A stretch of DNA of 31,363 nt from Betaproteobacteria bacterium. Lineage in GTDB: Bacteria > Pseudomonadota > Gammaproteobacteria > Burkholderiales > Burkholderiaceae. Made by a program: the position numbers and the translations under genes. Location of the stretch: positions 1 through 31,363 of the forward strand of contig RFXC01000017.1 of assembly GCA_009921765.1 (NCBI GenBank), given 5' to 3'. Below the pieces are notes generated by a model. The model saw nothing but the letters and a program-made list of their open reading frames with translations, had not been told where the DNA came from and searched no databases. Every line of letters begins with the position of its first letter. Within the stretch, counting starts at the first letter, position 1. This document shows positions 1-7,785 of this stretch, piece by piece.

Positions 1-2
1 AT

Positions 3-314
3 TCGCCGCTTCGCGTTGCGCTGCTTGCCTCATCCAGCTGGTCGCATGCGTTCCTGGTCGACCATACCCATCGCCTGATGCCCGACACCCCGGCCGATCG
101 CGAGCTCTACGCCGCGATGACGGCGGGAAATTTTGATTACTGGCGAGGCCGAAGCACCGCGCAGTTCGAGCATGCCGGTCAGCAGGAAATCCTGAACTGG
201 TGTCCGCTGCTAGGTGCGATGGAAGCGCTGAATATGTCGCTGTCGTGGAGCAGCTTTGTTGAAACGCATGTGTTCAACTCGAACAAGGTTTTTGCGGTGT
301 ATCGGGCCTCTTAA
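3..314 (+). CDS. LigB-type extradiol ring-cleavage dioxygenase, C-terminal part (5' end outside window)
   Basis: The frame is open from the first bases of the window to the TAA at 312-314, so only about the last 103 residues are present; the internal ATG at 78 is not the true start. The segment carries signatures of the class III (LigB) extradiol dioxygenase superfamily: a leading stretch containing ASSSWSHAF, then AGQQEILNW, LLGAMEAL, and the C-terminal ETHVFNSNKVFAV. The same pattern occurs in protocatechuate 4,5-dioxygenase beta subunits and related enzymes, which use Fe(II) to open catechol-type rings in the cytoplasm. The N-terminal half with most iron ligands is not visible, so the substrate cannot be inferred. 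It converges on the next gene, and the two stop codons overlap in the palindrome TTAA. The family call is firm; the exact enzyme is open. Confidence 0.85.
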   Translation, partial: SPLRVALLASSSWSHAFLVDHTHRLMPDTPADRELYAAMTAGNFDYWRGRSTAQFEHAGQQEILNWCPLLGAMEALNMSLSWSSFVETHVFNSNKVFAVYRAS

Positions 315-1465
315 ACCCAGCCCTCCAGAAGATCCACCGGGTCGCCGTAGCGCGATGCCATTTCAATGACTTCAGGGTCGCGAAGCGCGCACAGAAACCC
401 TTTGTCGACCAGCAGGTTGTCGCCTGCCCGAACCGTGCCATCGAGCATGACCAGATCGACGTGCACGGGCGGCTCTTCCCAGTCGGGCATGACGCGACGA
501 ATGTAGTCTGCCGGCTTGGCGAGATCGATGCCGAAATGAAGCGCCCCGGGAGAATTGGAGCCCGCGGGGTAGATGGTGTGGCGCGGTGCCTTCGGGTTGA
601 AGCCGCAGCCGCCGCCTTCGATCATGCGCCCGCCCACCAGCATCTCGCGAAGAATCTGTGCTTCCTTCGATTCGCCCTCGACGCGGGACACATACTCGCC
701 CTCGAAGTGCACGCCAATCGGCTCCTTGAAAGGCTCGGCAAAGCCCACCGCCCACTGCGGACAGAGCACTCCGCTCATCTGCGTGGGCACCGACAGATCG
801 TTTTTCACTGCGTTGTGGTCCCACAGGTTGGGACCGTGCGCAGCAAGATAATGCACATAACAGCCGTCTTCGCTCGCGTCCATACGCCCGCGCCACCGGT
901 TGGTGGCCAGCATGTTGTTGCGCATTTCGGGGGTGAAGTGAATCCGGAAGTCACTGCCCCGCTGATCGGTGAAATGAATGTCGAAGTCGGTACCCACGGG
1001 ATAGCGGCGCGCGGTGGCGCGGGTGATCTCGCCCACGATCTCGATCGGGAAACGCGCCTGCGGCGTGTGGAGAAGGTCGAGGTTGCGGAAATAGGTGATC
1101 TTGACCCAGCGCTGTCCCTGCTTGCGAAGTCCGATGCAGAAGGGGTCGAGTATCGAGCAGAACCAGGTGGAGACCACAAAGCTTGCCTTGGACAGCAGCG
1201 GCTTCACCTCGTCGGGAATTCGTTCAACCCGGCAACTGGGTTCCATGTAGACCCGCATGGTGGCGCCGCGCGCGCGGGCATGAGCGCCGATCGCATCGAT
1301 CACGCGTGAATCCAGAAGCGGGTCGGCGAGGAACAGCACCTGATCGCCGGTGCGGAAGGCGAAGGTGCGGGTGAAGTTGTCGAGGGCCGCGAAGAAATGC
1401 TTGGTGTCGGTGACGCCCGGGTTGAGCGCGATCGGCAGGCCCTGATAACGCGGGGGATTCTCCAT
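311..1465 (-). CDS. M29 aminopeptidase / NicX (2,5-dihydroxypyridine dioxygenase)-like metalloprotein
   Basis: A 384-residue protein without a signal peptide. The C-terminal half has the pattern of the M29 aminopeptidase-like fold that also includes the Fe(II) ring-cleaving enzyme NicX. It shows GGGCGFNPKA (about residues 282-291), ALHFGID (about 309-315) and a VHVDLVMLDG segment (about 333-342). The His-x-Asp in VHVD would match the His-x-Asp metal pair known in NicX. The His that NicX carries shortly before the GxGxxP stretch is not obvious here, so the metal site may differ. Its position next to a LigB extradiol dioxygenase favours a role in aromatic or heteroaromatic ring catabolism over peptide hydrolysis, but that is inference. 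It lies downstream of a Bug receptor on the same strand with a 72-base gap. It could equally be a peptidase-like hydrolase. Confidence 0.5.
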   Translation of the reverse strand: MENPPRYQGLPIALNPGVTDTKHFFAALDNFTRTFAFRTGDQVLFLADPLLDSRVIDAIGAHARARGATMRVYMEPSCRVERIPDEVKPLLSKASFVVSTWFCSILDPFCIGLRKQGQRWVKITYFRNLDLLHTPQARFPIEIVGEITRATARRYPVGTDFDIHFTDQRGSDFRIHFTPEMRNNMLATNRWRGRMDASEDGCYVHYLAAHGPNLWDHNAVKNDLSVPTQMSGVLCPQWAVGFAEPFKEPIGVHFEGEYVSRVEGESKEAQILREMLVGGRMIEGGGCGFNPKAPRHTIYPAGSNSPGALHFGIDLAKPADYIRRVMPDWEEPPVHVDLVMLDGTVRAGDNLLVDKGFLCALRDPEVIEMASRYGDPVDLLEGWV

Positions 1466-1537
1466 GAGGGATTCCGGTGTGGGTTGATGAGCGGTGTGAG
1501 GAGGTCGGCAACAGGCAGGCGAGCGCTTGCGGCAGAC

Positions 1538-2521
1538 CTATTTTTTGCCAAGCCCCAGACGGCTGGCCCCCTCGGTGTAGAGCCGGATCTTTTCCGCCAT
1601 GAAGGCGTCCATTTCCTCGACGCCCACGTTCACCAGTTCAAACCCGGATTTGGCCGCGAGCTCCTTCATCTCGCGGTCTTCGTTCAGCGCCCGCCACAGG
1701 TCGGAGATCCGTTTGCGCGCCTCCGGTGAGGTGCCGCGGGGCATGCCGATACCGCGATAGGCGCCGTCCACCCAGTCGACGCCGAGCTCCCGGAAGGTGG
1801 GCACATCGGGTAGCAGCGGATGACGCTTGTCCATTGCAACCGCCAACGGGCGGAGCCGGTTCTGATTGGCGATCGCAAACGGGGTGTAGGTCATTGCGCC
1901 ATCGATCTGCGCCCCCAGCACGGCGACCGACATGTCGCCGGTTCCCTTGAACGGGATGTAGTTGGTTTTCACGCTGAACGCTGCGTTCATGCGCTCATGC
2001 GCCGCGTGGTTCGCCGAGTTGAGGCCCGAGCCGCCCAGGCTCAGCTTGCCGGGCGATGCCTTGGCCGCAGCCACAAAGTCGGAAAAGCTGCGGATGGCGC
2101 TCGATGCGGGTACGACCAGGATGTCGGGCGTGTAGTGGAACCAGAACACCGGCGTGATGTCGGCGGTCTTGTACTGCACCTGTCCTTCGAGCGGCTGAAA
2201 CACGATGTGGGGGAGGTTGATGCCCACCACATTGAACCCATCAGCGGGCAGCTGATTGATCTGGGTCCACATCAGCGCGCCGCCGGCACCGGCCTTGTAC
2301 TGAATGATGGCGTCCAGTGTGGGGCAGCGACGCTTGAGCACCACCTGCTGATGACGCGCCGACAGGTCGGACTCGCCACCGGGCGGAAACGCCTGCCAGT
2401 AGAGCACATGCTTGTCGGGGCAGCCTTGTGCGAGGGCGGACCCCGAAAGTGCGAGGAGCCCGGCAACGATTCCGCCGACAAGCGTGAGGCCCCGGGCGAT
2501 AACGCCGCGCGATGAATGCAT
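1538..2521 (-). CDS. Bug-family (tripartite tricarboxylate transporter) periplasmic substrate-binding protein
   Basis: 327 residues with a Sec signal peptide: a short basic start, a hydrophobic core (about residues 12-29) and a cleavage-like SALAQG. The mature part has the Bug/TctC layout, with FPPGG near the N terminus, KAGAGGAL, IPFKGTGDM and DVPTFRELGV. Bug receptors bind small carboxylates in the periplasm. The start is supported by an AAAGGAG ribosome-binding site six bases upstream. The mature N terminus begins with a Cys-containing stretch (GCPDKHVLYWQ) unlike the usual WPxKPI of the family, so this is a divergent member. No TctA or TctB membrane gene is nearby, so it must borrow a permease or act as a sensor. 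It sits 36 bases downstream of the dehydrogenase gene and probably forms an operon with it and the NicX-like gene. Confidence 0.88.
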   Translation of the reverse strand: MHSSRGVIARGLTLVGGIVAGLLALSGSALAQGCPDKHVLYWQAFPPGGESDLSARHQQVVLKRRCPTLDAIIQYKAGAGGALMWTQINQLPADGFNVVGINLPHIVFQPLEGQVQYKTADITPVFWFHYTPDILVVPASSAIRSFSDFVAAAKASPGKLSLGGSGLNSANHAAHERMNAAFSVKTNYIPFKGTGDMSVAVLGAQIDGAMTYTPFAIANQNRLRPLAVAMDKRHPLLPDVPTFRELGVDWVDGAYRGIGMPRGTSPEARKRISDLWRALNEDREMKELAAKSGFELVNVGVEEMDAFMAEKIRLYTEGASRLGLGKK

Positions 2522-2527
2522 GATGGT

Positions 2528-2534
2528 CTCCTTT
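2528..2534 (-). promoter_or_regulatory. Strong Shine-Dalgarno AAAGGAG for the Bug receptor at 2521
   Basis: On the minus strand AAAGGAG lies six bases before the ATG at 2519-2521. It fixes that start codon. Confidence 0.7.
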
Positions 2535-2557
2535 GGTTTTGTGTGAGAGAGCGCGTG

Positions 2558-3622
2558 TTACTGAAGCGCCCGGCATACGGCATCGGTGACCTGGCGCGTG
2601 GTTGCTGCGCCGCCAAGATCGCGCGTATGGAGCGCCGGATTGGCGGTGACCGCCTCAATGGCACGCATCAGACGCGCGGCCGCCTTGTCTTCCCCCAGGT
2701 GCTCGAGGAGCATCACGCAACTCCAGAAGGTCCCGACCGGGTTGGCGAGCCCCTTGCCCATGATGTCGAAGGCCGAGCCGTGAATGGGTTCGAACATGCT
2801 GGGATAACGGCGCTCCGGGTCGATATTGCCGGTGGGGGCGATGCCAAGGCTGCCCGCGAGGGCTGCTGCCAGGTCACTCAGAATATCGGCATGCAGATTG
2901 GTGGCCACCACCGTGTCGATGCTGGCCGGTCGGTTGACCATGCGCGCCGTCATGGCGTCAACCAGTTCCTTGTCCCAGCGCACGTCCGGAAACTCGGCCG
3001 CCACCTGACGCGCGATGTCATCCCACATCACCATGGCGTGGCGCTGCGCATTGCTCTTGGTGACCACGGTGAGTAGTCTGCGCGGGCGCGACTGCGCCAG
3101 ACGGAAGGCGAAACGCATGATGCGCTCCACGCCCGCGCGGGTCATGATGCTCACGTCGGTGGCGACCTCGATGGGATGCCCCTGGTGCGCGCGGCCGCCC
3201 ACCCCGGCATATTCGCCTTCGGAGTTTTCGCGCACGATCACCCAATCAAGATCGGCGGGGGCGCAACGCTTGAGCGGCGCGTCAATGCCCGGCAGGATCC
3301 GCGTCGGGCGCACATTGGCGTATTGGTCAAAGCCCTGGCAGATCTTGAGCCGCAGACCCCATAGCGTGATGTGATCGGCGATCGCCGGGTCACCTGCTGA
3401 CCCAAACAGAATGGCATCCATGCCGCGCAGCGCATCCAGTCCGTCGGCGGGCATCATCTCCCCATGGGCGCGATACCAGTCGCCGCCCCAGCCAAAGTCG
3501 GTGAAGCTGAACTCGAGTGTGCCGAGCGCGCGGGCCAGGGTCTCGAGCACTTCGCGGCCGGCAGGGATCACTTCCTTGCCGATACCGTCGCCCGGGATGG
3601 TTGCAATGCGATAGCGTTTCAT
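2558..3622 (-). CDS. Isocitrate/isopropylmalate dehydrogenase-family enzyme, tartrate/D-malate dehydrogenase type
   Basis: 354 residues from the ATG at 3620-3622. The frame stays open a further 148 codons upstream, but that extension is low-complexity and overlaps the divergent SDR gene, whereas MKRYRIATIPGDGIG is the classic family start. Visible landmarks are IPGDGIGKEV (NAD-binding start), ILFGSAGDP, the substrate-binding arginine region YANVRPTR, IVRENSEGEY, and the Lys/Asp catalytic region (VTKSNAQ; DILSDLAAAL). FEPIHGSAFDI and KGLANPVGTFW follow near the C terminus. The HGSAFDI-GKGLANP form is typical of TtuC/DmlA-like enzymes, which oxidatively decarboxylate 2-hydroxy diacids with NAD and a divalent metal. 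The exact substrate (tartrate, D-malate or another) is not decided. The neighbouring Bug receptor would suit import of a dicarboxylate. Confidence 0.88.
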   Translation of the reverse strand: MKRYRIATIPGDGIGKEVIPAGREVLETLARALGTLEFSFTDFGWGGDWYRAHGEMMPADGLDALRGMDAILFGSAGDPAIADHITLWGLRLKICQGFDQYANVRPTRILPGIDAPLKRCAPADLDWVIVRENSEGEYAGVGGRAHQGHPIEVATDVSIMTRAGVERIMRFAFRLAQSRPRRLLTVVTKSNAQRHAMVMWDDIARQVAAEFPDVRWDKELVDAMTARMVNRPASIDTVVATNLHADILSDLAAALAGSLGIAPTGNIDPERRYPSMFEPIHGSAFDIMGKGLANPVGTFWSCVMLLEHLGEDKAAARLMRAIEAVTANPALHTRDLGGAATTRQVTDAVCRALQ

Positions 3623-3800
3623 GGTGTCTGATCGTTTGAGAAGAAAATCGAGCGTGGCGCCGGTCGATGCGGGGCCATGGCGTAAAACCGGACGATATTG
3701 GGATTGTCGCTGGACGGCAACCCGTCGAGGTCCGGGGAGCGCGAGGTCTATTTGCTGGCGAGCGCGCTCGCGAGTAGGGTTACATGAACAGGAGAATCGA
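3623..3800. promoter_or_regulatory. Divergent intergenic region with 14-bp perfect palindrome
   Basis: This 178-base gap separates the leftward dehydrogenase from the rightward SDR, so it should hold both promoters. A perfect palindrome GCGAGCGCGCTCGC lies at 3758-3771, 29 bases before the SDR start, a plausible place for a repressor. In sequence this GC-rich it may also be chance. No convincing -35/-10 pair was found. Confidence 0.35.
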
Positions 3801-4580
3801 ATGGATCTTGGTATCCGATCCCGGCGGGCGCTGGTCTGCGCGTCCTCGCAGGGGCTGGGGCTCGCCTGCGCGACCGCCCTCGCGCGCGAGGGCGCGGACG
3901 TGTTCATCAACGGACGCAATGCAGCGCGGCTCGAGGAGGCCGCCCGATCGATCCTGGCGGCAACCGGTGTCAGCGCCCGAACCGTGCTGGCCGACATCAC
4001 GACCGAGGCTGGGCGCCAGACGCTCTTCGACACCTGTACCGATCTGGATATCCTGGTGAACAACAATGCCGGACCACCGCCCGGACAGTTGTCAGACTGG
4101 GATCATGACGCCTGGATTCAGGCGCTCGAGGGCAACATGCTCGCGCCGATTCTCCTGATTCGTGGTTTCCTTCCCGGCATGCGGGCACGAAAGTTCGGCC
4201 GGATCGTCAATATCACCTCGGCCATGGTGAAGAGTCCGCGCGCGCACATGGCGCTCTCCACCTCGGCGCGCACCGGGCTCACGGCTTTCAGCAAGTCGAT
4301 GTCGTTCGAGGCGGCAGCCGACAATGTCACGATCAACAATCTGCTCCCGGAGCGGATCGACACGCCTCGCCAGGCTTTCCTTGCTGAACGGCTCATGAAG
4401 ATGCACGGCATCACCCGTGATGAGGCGCGTCAGAGGATTGCCGATTCCATTGCCGCCAGGCGCTTTGGCCGTCCGGAGGAATTTGCCGATGCCTGCGCCT
4501 ATCTTTGCAGCGCGCAGGCAGGATTCATCTCGGGCCAGAACCTGCAACTGGACGGGGGTTCTTATCCTGGGCTGATCTGA
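3801..4580 (+). CDS. Atypical short-chain dehydrogenase/reductase lacking the YxxxK catalytic pair
   Basis: 259 residues from the ATG at 3801, which has AGGAG at 3790-3794; the longer upstream frame is not coding-like. The Rossmann start (CASSQGLGLACA), NNNAGPPPG near residue 90, ITSAMVKSP and the C-terminal SGQNLQLDGG identify an SDR related to beta-ketoacyl-ACP reductase-like proteins. At the position of the usual Tyr-x-x-x-Lys, 13 residues after the catalytic Ser, the sequence reads STSAR, so Tyr is Ser and Lys is Arg. The NAD-binding glycine motif is also altered (SSQGLGL). A subgroup of SDRs with PPPG after NNAG is known to lack a perfect catalytic tetrad, and this protein fits it. It may be catalytically unusual or act as a binding protein. 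It is transcribed alone. Confidence 0.87.
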   Translation: MDLGIRSRRALVCASSQGLGLACATALAREGADVFINGRNAARLEEAARSILAATGVSARTVLADITTEAGRQTLFDTCTDLDILVNNNAGPPPGQLSDWDHDAWIQALEGNMLAPILLIRGFLPGMRARKFGRIVNITSAMVKSPRAHMALSTSARTGLTAFSKSMSFEAAADNVTINNLLPERIDTPRQAFLAERLMKMHGITRDEARQRIADSIAARRFGRPEEFADACAYLCSAQAGFISGQNLQLDGGSYPGLI

Positions 4581-4613
4581 GGCCTGGCGCGCCTTGCCTG
4601 CGCGCGGTGCTTG

Positions 4614-6305
4614 CTAGGAGGCAGGTTCGCTGCGCGCCCAATCGCGGAGCACAAAACGCTGAAGCTTTGCATTTTCGGTGCGCGGCAGCACGGGAACAAA
4701 GCGTACCCGCCGGGGGTATTTGTAGGGAGCGAGCCGTTCGCGCACGAATTGCTGAAGCTCGCTCGCGAACGGGTCGTTGCCCTCGCGAGGTGCCTTGCAC
4801 ACCACAAAGGCCATGACCACCTGGCCGCGTCCCGGGTCGGGTGCCCCCACCACGCCACATTCGGCGACATCGGGGTGGGTGAGGAGAACGTCTTCCACTT
4901 CGGGGCCAGCGATGTTGTAGCCCGCGCTGATGATCATGTCGTCGGTGCGCGATTGATACCAAAAGTAGCCGTCGGCATCCATCAGGTAGGCGTCGCCAGT
5001 CAGATTCCAGCCATGCTGCACATAGATGCTCTGCCGCGGATCATCGAGATAGCGACACCCCGTCGGGCCGCGCACGGCCAACCGCCCGATGGTGCCGGGT
5101 GGCACCGGCTGGCCCTGGTCATCCAGAATGACCGCTTCATAGCCTGGCACCACGCGTCCGGTGGCGCCAGCGCGGACTTCGCCCGGCCGGCAGCCGATAA
5201 AGGCATGGAGCAGTTCAGTCGATCCCAGACACTCGGTCATGTCCAGACCAGTGGCCTCACGCCACTGCGCGCGGGTGTCGGCGGGAAGCATTTCGCCCGA
5301 TGACACGGTGATGCGAAGCGAACGCAGGGTGTCGCGGCGCGCGAGCGCGGCCATTCTTCGGTAGAGCGTGGGCGCGGTGAAGCAGATGCTCGCCCGGTGC
5401 TCGTCAATGCCTGCAAGGAGCGACTCGGCGGTCCATTGCGGCTCGAGCACGGCCGAGGCGCCTGCGCGAAGCGGAAAGATCAGCAGTCCGCCCAGCCCGA
5501 ACGTGAAGGCAAGGGGTGGGGTGCCGATGAATACATCATCAGGCGTGGGCGCGAGCAGATGCCGCGACAACACGTCGGCGATCAACAGGCAGTCGCGATG
5601 GAAGTGCAGGGTGCCTTTGGGCTGACCGGTGGTGCCCGATGTGAAGGCGATCAAGGCGACATCGTCCTGGGCGGTGTCGGCCGCTGGAAAAGCTGCATCG
5701 TGCAAGGCCATCGCGTCTTCGAGCCGGCGAGGCTCGGCTGCAGTTCCGCCATAGCCAAGCACCGGTCCGCACGAAGGACGGGCCCTGCGCACCTCGTCCC
5801 ATGCCTCCAGAAGCCCTGCCTCGCAGAGGGCGGCGCTCACCTGGGCGCGCTCGGCAATGACGGCAAGCTCACGGGCGCGCAGCAGCGGCATGGTGGTGAC
5901 CGCAATGCAGCCAGCCTTGAGCACGGCAAGCCAGCAGGCGGCGAGCATCGGGTGGTTTGCGCCGCGCAACAGCACGCGGGCACCGGTGGGCAGGCGAAAA
6001 TCGGATCGGAGGACGTGAGCGATCCGGTCGACGCGCTCGGCGAGCTCGGCGTAGGTGAAGCTCACGCCCGCGCCGCGAAGCGCAATCGCGCTGCCGCGCC
6101 CGGCTCGAAGCTGCGTATCGATCAGTTCCGCGGCCGCATTCAGGCGCTCGGGATAAGCGATTCCTGCAGGCGGCGGCAACAGCTGTGGCCAGGCTTCAGA
6201 CGGCGGCAGCCGGTCGCGCGCGAAGCTGTCGTCGTGGCCGCTGCGAAACAGTCGGGGCGCGGGCATGGAGATCCCGGGAGGCGCACCGTCAGGGTCGCGG
6301 GTCAC
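4614..6305 (-). CDS. AMP-dependent aryl-CoA ligase, benzoate/2-aminobenzoate-CoA ligase type
   Basis: 563 residues of the ANL adenylate-forming superfamily. Motifs in order: phosphate-binding loop FTSGTTGQPKGTLHFH, GSTELLHAF (A5), TGDAYLMDADGYFWY (A7), RTDDMIISAGYNIAGPEVE (A8), and a C-terminal Lys in NAKLQRF (A10). The N-terminal FARDRLPP and YPERLN stretches resemble benzoate- and 2-aminobenzoate-CoA ligases. It would form an acyl-CoA from an aromatic or similar acid with ATP in the cytoplasm. The GTG start overlaps the stop of the upstream oxidoreductase (GTGA at 6302-6305), so the two are translationally coupled; an ATG at 6264-6266 is a weaker alternative. Substrate identity is inference. 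Confidence 0.88.
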   Translation of the reverse strand: MTRDPDGAPPGISMPAPRLFRSGHDDSFARDRLPPSEAWPQLLPPPAGIAYPERLNAAAELIDTQLRAGRGSAIALRGAGVSFTYAELAERVDRIAHVLRSDFRLPTGARVLLRGANHPMLAACWLAVLKAGCIAVTTMPLLRARELAVIAERAQVSAALCEAGLLEAWDEVRRARPSCGPVLGYGGTAAEPRRLEDAMALHDAAFPAADTAQDDVALIAFTSGTTGQPKGTLHFHRDCLLIADVLSRHLLAPTPDDVFIGTPPLAFTFGLGGLLIFPLRAGASAVLEPQWTAESLLAGIDEHRASICFTAPTLYRRMAALARRDTLRSLRITVSSGEMLPADTRAQWREATGLDMTECLGSTELLHAFIGCRPGEVRAGATGRVVPGYEAVILDDQGQPVPPGTIGRLAVRGPTGCRYLDDPRQSIYVQHGWNLTGDAYLMDADGYFWYQSRTDDMIISAGYNIAGPEVEDVLLTHPDVAECGVVGAPDPGRGQVVMAFVVCKAPREGNDPFASELQQFVRERLAPYKYPRRVRFVPVLPRTENAKLQRFVLRDWARSEPAS

Positions 6306-7672
6306 TGATCAAATCCGGCTGGCGCGTCTTTCCAGGTGGGCGCGACCAGCCTGCGCTTGCCGTCGTGTGACAGGCGGATGCCGGGTTCGTCGAGATCCTC
6401 GCGGTCCCACAGCTGGCAGGTCACCTGCTTGTGCTTCTGATCGAGGCCCTCGCAGTAGTTGGTGTATTCGCAAAGACGTACCGCATCGGCCCGTCCCAGC
6501 AGGGTCTTGAGCGCCCAGTCGGGATCGGCCAGGCTCTGCCGCGCCGTGCCCACCACATCGCAGTCGCCCGCGGCAAGCATGCTCTCGGCGAATTCGAAGT
6601 TGTGAACGCCGCCGGTGCACACGACCGGCGTGGTGCAGCCCGCTGCACGAATCGCCTGGCGAATCTGCGCGGTGGCCGCGCGATTCCGGCCGAAGGGCCC
6701 TTGCGCGTCGGACAGATATTGCGGCATGCATTCATAGCCGCTGCGGCCGGTATACGGATAGGCGGCCTGGCCAACCGAGGGCTGCTTGGCATCATCAAAT
6801 TTGCCACCGCGGCTGGTTGAGAGAAAGTCCATGCCAGCGAGTGCGAACTGAACGCCATACCAGAGGCTGTCCCCGACCTCGGTGCCGCCTTCGATACATT
6901 CCTCGGCCAGAAAGCGGCAGCCCACGGCGTAGCCGCTGCCCACTTCGCGTCGAACCGCGTGGTACACCTCGAGCGGCAGGCGAACGCGCGCCTCGCGGCT
7001 GCCGCCGTAGCCATCGGTTCGCTGGTTGGTGGTGGAGAGAAAAGACGCCATGGTGTAGGCGTGGGCATAGTGCAGCTCGACACCATCGAAGCCCGCATCG
7101 CGTGAGCGCCGCGCAGCCTCCGAAAACAGCGAGGGCAACTCCCTGGGCAGCGACTGAATGTGGGGCAGGTGCAGATCGTTGACCGATTCGCGTGCGCCAA
7201 ATTCCAGGCTCTGGCGATCGCGAGGATCGAGCACCTGAGCCCAGCCTGCCGCGCCGAGCGCGAGGAGGGCCTCGCGTGCGGCGGGTTCGCTCTGTCCAGT
7301 GAGGCCGGCGCGCGCGAGCAGTGCCGGGGTGAGCGTGAGGTGGCGTTCAAAGAAAGTGCGCGGATCGGGGCGTCGACGGATCCGCAGAAAATCGATGATC
7401 TGAATGAGCAGACGCGTGTGACCGCTGCTTGCCTCGTTGACCGCCCTGGTGAGTCGTCGAAGCCCGTCCACATAGCGGTCGTCGCCAATTCGAAGGAGCG
7501 GCCCGTCTTCGTTGGAGCGCCAGGGCACCATGGCAGGCACCCAGGTTCGATGACGCAGCGTGAGCGGGCCAAGCGAGATGGGGCTGAACAGTTGCGAGGC
7601 GCGCGCCTGGTCGGCGGTGGGCATGTGGCCGCGCGCGGGCTCGAAGCGGATTCGCTCAGCGGGTTTCCACAT
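6302..7672 (-). CDS. NADH:flavin oxidoreductase, old yellow enzyme family
   Basis: 456 residues; the ATG at 7670-7672 has AGGAG seven bases upstream. The protein is a TIM-barrel OYE-family member. It shows LFSPISLGPLTLRHR at the N-terminal FMN-binding strand, GFDGVELHYAHAYTMASFLS with the family's catalytic His region, TNQRTDGYGGS, and a late phosphate-binding part VVGTARQSLADPDW. The C terminus has a Cys-containing stretch (NYCEGLDQKHKQVTC). Some OYE members bind an iron-sulfur cluster there, but the spacing here is not the classic four-Cys motif. OYEs reduce activated C=C bonds using NAD(P)H. Coupling to an aryl-CoA ligase makes an enoyl- or aryl-CoA thioester a natural substrate. The OYE-like domain of 2-aminobenzoyl-CoA monooxygenase/reductase is a known precedent for that chemistry. 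It is divergent from a Bug receptor gene. Confidence 0.85.
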   Translation of the reverse strand: MWKPAERIRFEPARGHMPTADQARASQLFSPISLGPLTLRHRTWVPAMVPWRSNEDGPLLRIGDDRYVDGLRRLTRAVNEASSGHTRLLIQIIDFLRIRRRPDPRTFFERHLTLTPALLARAGLTGQSEPAAREALLALGAAGWAQVLDPRDRQSLEFGARESVNDLHLPHIQSLPRELPSLFSEAARRSRDAGFDGVELHYAHAYTMASFLSTTNQRTDGYGGSREARVRLPLEVYHAVRREVGSGYAVGCRFLAEECIEGGTEVGDSLWYGVQFALAGMDFLSTSRGGKFDDAKQPSVGQAAYPYTGRSGYECMPQYLSDAQGPFGRNRAATAQIRQAIRAAGCTTPVVCTGGVHNFEFAESMLAAGDCDVVGTARQSLADPDWALKTLLGRADAVRLCEYTNYCEGLDQKHKQVTCQLWDREDLDEPGIRLSHDGKRRLVAPTWKDAPAGFDQ

Positions 7673-7773
7673 GGGCGAGCTCCTGGCGGTGGCGGGCGTG
7701 GGGACAAGGCATGAAGCGTTACTTTCCTGGTAGGGATAACCGTGGCAGAGTGCAGGTCCGATTTTACCGGCGC

Positions 7774-7778
7774 AGGAG
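7774..7778 (+). promoter_or_regulatory. Shine-Dalgarno AGGAG placing the Bug receptor start at 7786
   Basis: AGGAG lies seven bases before the ATG at 7786 and four before the one at 7783. It favours 7786 over the upstream in-frame ATG at 7711, whose product would bury the Tat signal behind about 25 extra residues. Confidence 0.6.
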
Positions 7779-7785
7779 CAGGATG

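Noticed and set aside
461..1309. Long plus-strand open frame opposite the NicX-like gene
   Set aside because: It is the antisense shadow of a gene with clear family motifs; high GC keeps stops rare on the opposite strand.
3623..4066. N-terminal 148-codon extension of the dehydrogenase gene
   Set aside because: No homology-like features, overlaps the divergent SDR gene, and MKRYRIATIPGDGIG is the normal family start.
4581..4613. GC-rich inverted repeat between the convergent SDR and CoA-ligase genes as a terminator
   Set aside because: The arms are short runs of alternating GC and no T-run follows on either strand.
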